NCBI GenBank assembly: GCA_004211235.1
Contig: SEEY01000205.1
Location: 1-6,966, forward strand
DNA: 6,966 nucleotides
Source of the DNA: Rubrivivax sp.
Lineage (GTDB): Bacteria; Pseudomonadota; Gammaproteobacteria; Burkholderiales; Burkholderiaceae
Reading direction: 5' to 3'
The translations under genes were made by a program, and so were the position numbers. The notes under the pieces are model-generated. The model did not search any database. It had not been told where the DNA came from and was given only the letters and a program-made list of their open reading frames with translations. This document shows positions 5,215 through 6,966 of the stretch, one piece after another (within the stretch, counting starts at the first letter, position 1; each line of letters starts with the position of its first letter).

Positions 5215-6966
5215 ATGAAGACGCGCCATTTCGCTCCCCTCCTGCTCGTTGCCCTGCTCGCCGCGTGCGGCCAGCGCTCGGAGCAGGAGCTGCTCGCCGC
5301 CGCGCAAAAGCGCATGGAGCAGAAGGATCCGGCCGGCGCCGCCATCGAACTGAAGAACCTGCTGCAGCAGAAGCCCGACAACGCCGAAGGCCGCTTCCTG
5401 CTCGGCAAGGCGCTGCTGGAAGGTGGCGACCTGGCCGGCGCCGAGATCGAGCTGCGCCGGGCGTCCGATCTCGGCACGCCGCGCGACGACGTCGCGCCGC
5501 TGCTGGCGCAGACGCTGCTGTACTCCGGCCAGTCGCGCAAGCTCATCAGCGAGTTCAGCGACCAGCCGCTGGCCGATCCCAAGGCGGGGTCGCTGCTGCA
5601 TCAGCATCTGGCTCTGGCTCATCTCGCGCAGGGCAACCTGACGGAGGCCAAGGCCGCCGCGGTGCTGGCCTTGCAGCTGGCGCCGGAATCCGAGACGGCG
5701 GCCCTCGTCGGCGCGCGCGTCAAGCTCGCCGGCGGGCGGGTCGACGAGGCGCTGGAGGCGCTCAACGAGCTGCTGCAACGCTCGCCGCGCAATGAGCGCG
5801 CCATGCAGCTGAAGGCCGAGGTGCTGCTTGCCCGCGGCAAGGCCGACGAAGCCGAGCCGCTGCTGGCCGAGGTGCTGACGCTGGACCCCACGAGCTTCGA
5901 TGCCCGCTCGCTGCTCGTGCGCCTGGCGTTTGGCCGGCAGCAGATCGACGCCGCGGCCAAGCTCATCGACGGCATGCCACCGGCCGTTGCCAAGAAGCCG
6001 CAGGGCCGCTTCCTGCAGGCACAGCTGGCACTGGCGAAGAACGACGCCGCCAAGGCACGCGAGCTGGCGCTGCCCCTGCTCAAGCTCATGCCCAACTACC
6101 TGCCGCTGCTGCGCCTGGCCGCGGGTGCGCACCAGCAGCTCGGTGAGATGGCTGAAGCGGAGAACCTGCTGAACCAGGCCGTCAAGCTGGCGCCCGAGGA
6201 GCCGAGCCTGCGGCGCCAGTTCGCCAGCCTGCTGCTGCAGCGCCGCATGCCGGCCAAGGCGCTGGACGCGTTGCGCCCCACGCTCGATGGCGCCAAGGTC
6301 GACGCCGAAACGCTGCTGCTGGCCGGCAAGGCGCAGCTGATGCAGGGCGACTTCGAGGCCGCCGACCAGGCCTTCGCCGCCGCCGCGAAGCAGCGCCCCG
6401 ACGATGCCAAGACGCAGGCCGCGCTGGCCCTGTCGGCCATCGCGCGCGACTCCGCCGTGCCCGGCGGCGGCAGCCGCGCCAAGGCCGACGCGGCGCTGGT
6501 GCAGCTGCGTGACATCGCCACCAAGGACAGCAGCGGCAACTACGACCTGATGCTGGTCAATGCGCTGATCCGCCGGCAGGACTTCCCCGGCGCGCTCGCG
6601 GCCATCGACAAGCTGGCGCCGAAGATGAAGGACAGTCCGGTGCCAGGGGCGCTGCAGGGCCGCATCCACCTGATGCGCAAGGACACTGCCGCGGCGCAGG
6701 CCGCCTTCGAGGGCGCGCTGAAAGCCGATGCGGCCTACCTGCCGGCCGTGCTGGGCCTCGTTGCCATCGACGTCCAGGCCAAGCGCAACGATGCGGCCGT
6801 CAAGCGGCTCGAAGGCTTTGTCGCCCAGCAGCCGCGTTCGCCCCAGGCCCGCCTGGCGCTGGCCGAACTGCTGTTGCAGACGCGTGCGCCGGTCGAGCGC
6901 GTCACCGAAGTGTTGAGCACGGCCGTCCGGGAAGAGCCGAACGAGGCGGCGCTCCGCCTGGCGTTG
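5215..6966 (+). CDS. prsT: TPR-repeat lipoprotein, PrsT-like (PEP-CTERM/exosortase system), 3' end outside window
   Basis: The frame is open from the ATG to the last base: 584 residues, with no stop. Residues 1-18 are a lipoprotein signal peptide: Lys/Arg near the N-terminus, a hydrophobic core and the lipobox LAAC with Cys18. Gly at +2 suggests outer-membrane sorting. From about residue 24 onward the protein is a continuous array of helix pairs of about 34 residues with TPR signatures. Examples are AEGRFLLGKALLEGGDLAGA (57-76), NERAMQLKAEVLLARGKADE (193-212) and LRLAAGAHQQLGEMAEAENL (299-318). The opening block (AAIELKNLLQQKPDNAEGRFLLG) and overall layout are those I recall for PrsT, the large (about 900-residue) TPR lipoprotein encoded with exosortase and exopolysaccharide genes. 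It is proposed to act as a periplasmic or outer-membrane scaffold; its exact role is unknown. Roughly the last third would lie beyond the window. A generic TPR lipoprotein is the alternative. Confidence 0.82.
   Translation, partial: MKTRHFAPLLLVALLAACGQRSEQELLAAAQKRMEQKDPAGAAIELKNLLQQKPDNAEGRFLLGKALLEGGDLAGAEIELRRASDLGTPRDDVAPLLAQTLLYSGQSRKLISEFSDQPLADPKAGSLLHQHLALAHLAQGNLTEAKAAAVLALQLAPESETAALVGARVKLAGGRVDEALEALNELLQRSPRNERAMQLKAEVLLARGKADEAEPLLAEVLTLDPTSFDARSLLVRLAFGRQQIDAAAKLIDGMPPAVAKKPQGRFLQAQLALAKNDAAKARELALPLLKLMPNYLPLLRLAAGAHQQLGEMAEAENLLNQAVKLAPEEPSLRRQFASLLLQRRMPAKALDALRPTLDGAKVDAETLLLAGKAQLMQGDFEAADQAFAAAAKQRPDDAKTQAALALSAIARDSAVPGGGSRAKADAALVQLRDIATKDSSGNYDLMLVNALIRRQDFPGALAAIDKLAPKMKDSPVPGALQGRIHLMRKDTAAAQAAFEGALKADAAYLPAVLGLVAIDVQAKRNDAAVKRLEGFVAQQPRSPQARLALAELLLQTRAPVERVTEVLSTAVREEPNEAALRLAL

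Noticed and set aside
4043..5218. A 391-codon plus-strand frame opposite the yegD-like gene.
   Set aside because: It is a shadow frame. The minus strand carries all the Hsp70 nucleotide-binding motifs in the correct order.
5128..6669. A 513-codon open frame on the minus strand across the start of the prsT-like gene.
   Set aside because: It is rich in Gln, Leu, Arg and Gly without any family signature. The opposite strand has a Shine-Dalgarno, a lipoprotein signal peptide and a regular TPR array in one unbroken frame to the window edge.

Overview
The window is GC-rich chromosomal DNA with heavy G/C use at third codon positions. It carries five protein genes, two of them cut by the window edges, and almost no spare space. 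I see no insertion sequence, tRNA, rRNA or CRISPR array. The gene content points to a high-GC proteobacterium: an E. coli-type GshA, an MHYT-GGDEF-EAL protein, a YecA/YgfB family protein, a YegD-type Hsp70 and a PrsT-type TPR lipoprotein. A betaproteobacterium (Burkholderiales or Rhodocyclales) or a related gammaproteobacterium would fit best. That placement is inference, because no marker gene is present.

Layout. Positions 1-833 (+) hold the C-terminal half of glutamate-cysteine ligase. It meets a convergent gene at 876-3041 (-), an integral-membrane MHYT-GGDEF-EAL protein of cyclic-di-GMP metabolism; the 42-base gap contains a small hairpin. Upstream of that gene, 3042-3255 is non-coding. 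It contains a strong intrinsic terminator pointing left (hairpin at about 3128-3156 with nine U on the minus-strand transcript), next to a second small hairpin. Positions 3256-3918 (+) encode a YecA/YgfB (UPF0149) protein. Its 3' end overlaps by 74 bases the 3' end of a convergent YegD-like Hsp70 at 3845-5131 (-). After an 83-base divergent intergenic region, 5215-6966 (+) is the first 584 codons of a TPR-repeat lipoprotein. It resembles PrsT of the PEP-CTERM/exosortase system and runs off the right edge.

The genes do not form one operon; strands alternate gene by gene. The possible functional link is indirect. c-di-GMP turnover often controls exopolysaccharide and biofilm output, and PrsT-type lipoproteins are known from exosortase-linked exopolysaccharide loci. 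Nothing in the window proves that link here.

The points most worth a second look are: the degenerate cyclase site (Asn for the first metal Asp, GADEF for GGDEF) in a protein that keeps its inhibitory RxxD site and a complete EAL site; the orphan leftward terminator 77 bases before that gene; the tail-to-tail overlap of the YecA-like and YegD-like genes; and the PrsT-like lipoprotein as a pointer to an exosortase/PEP-CTERM locus to the right.
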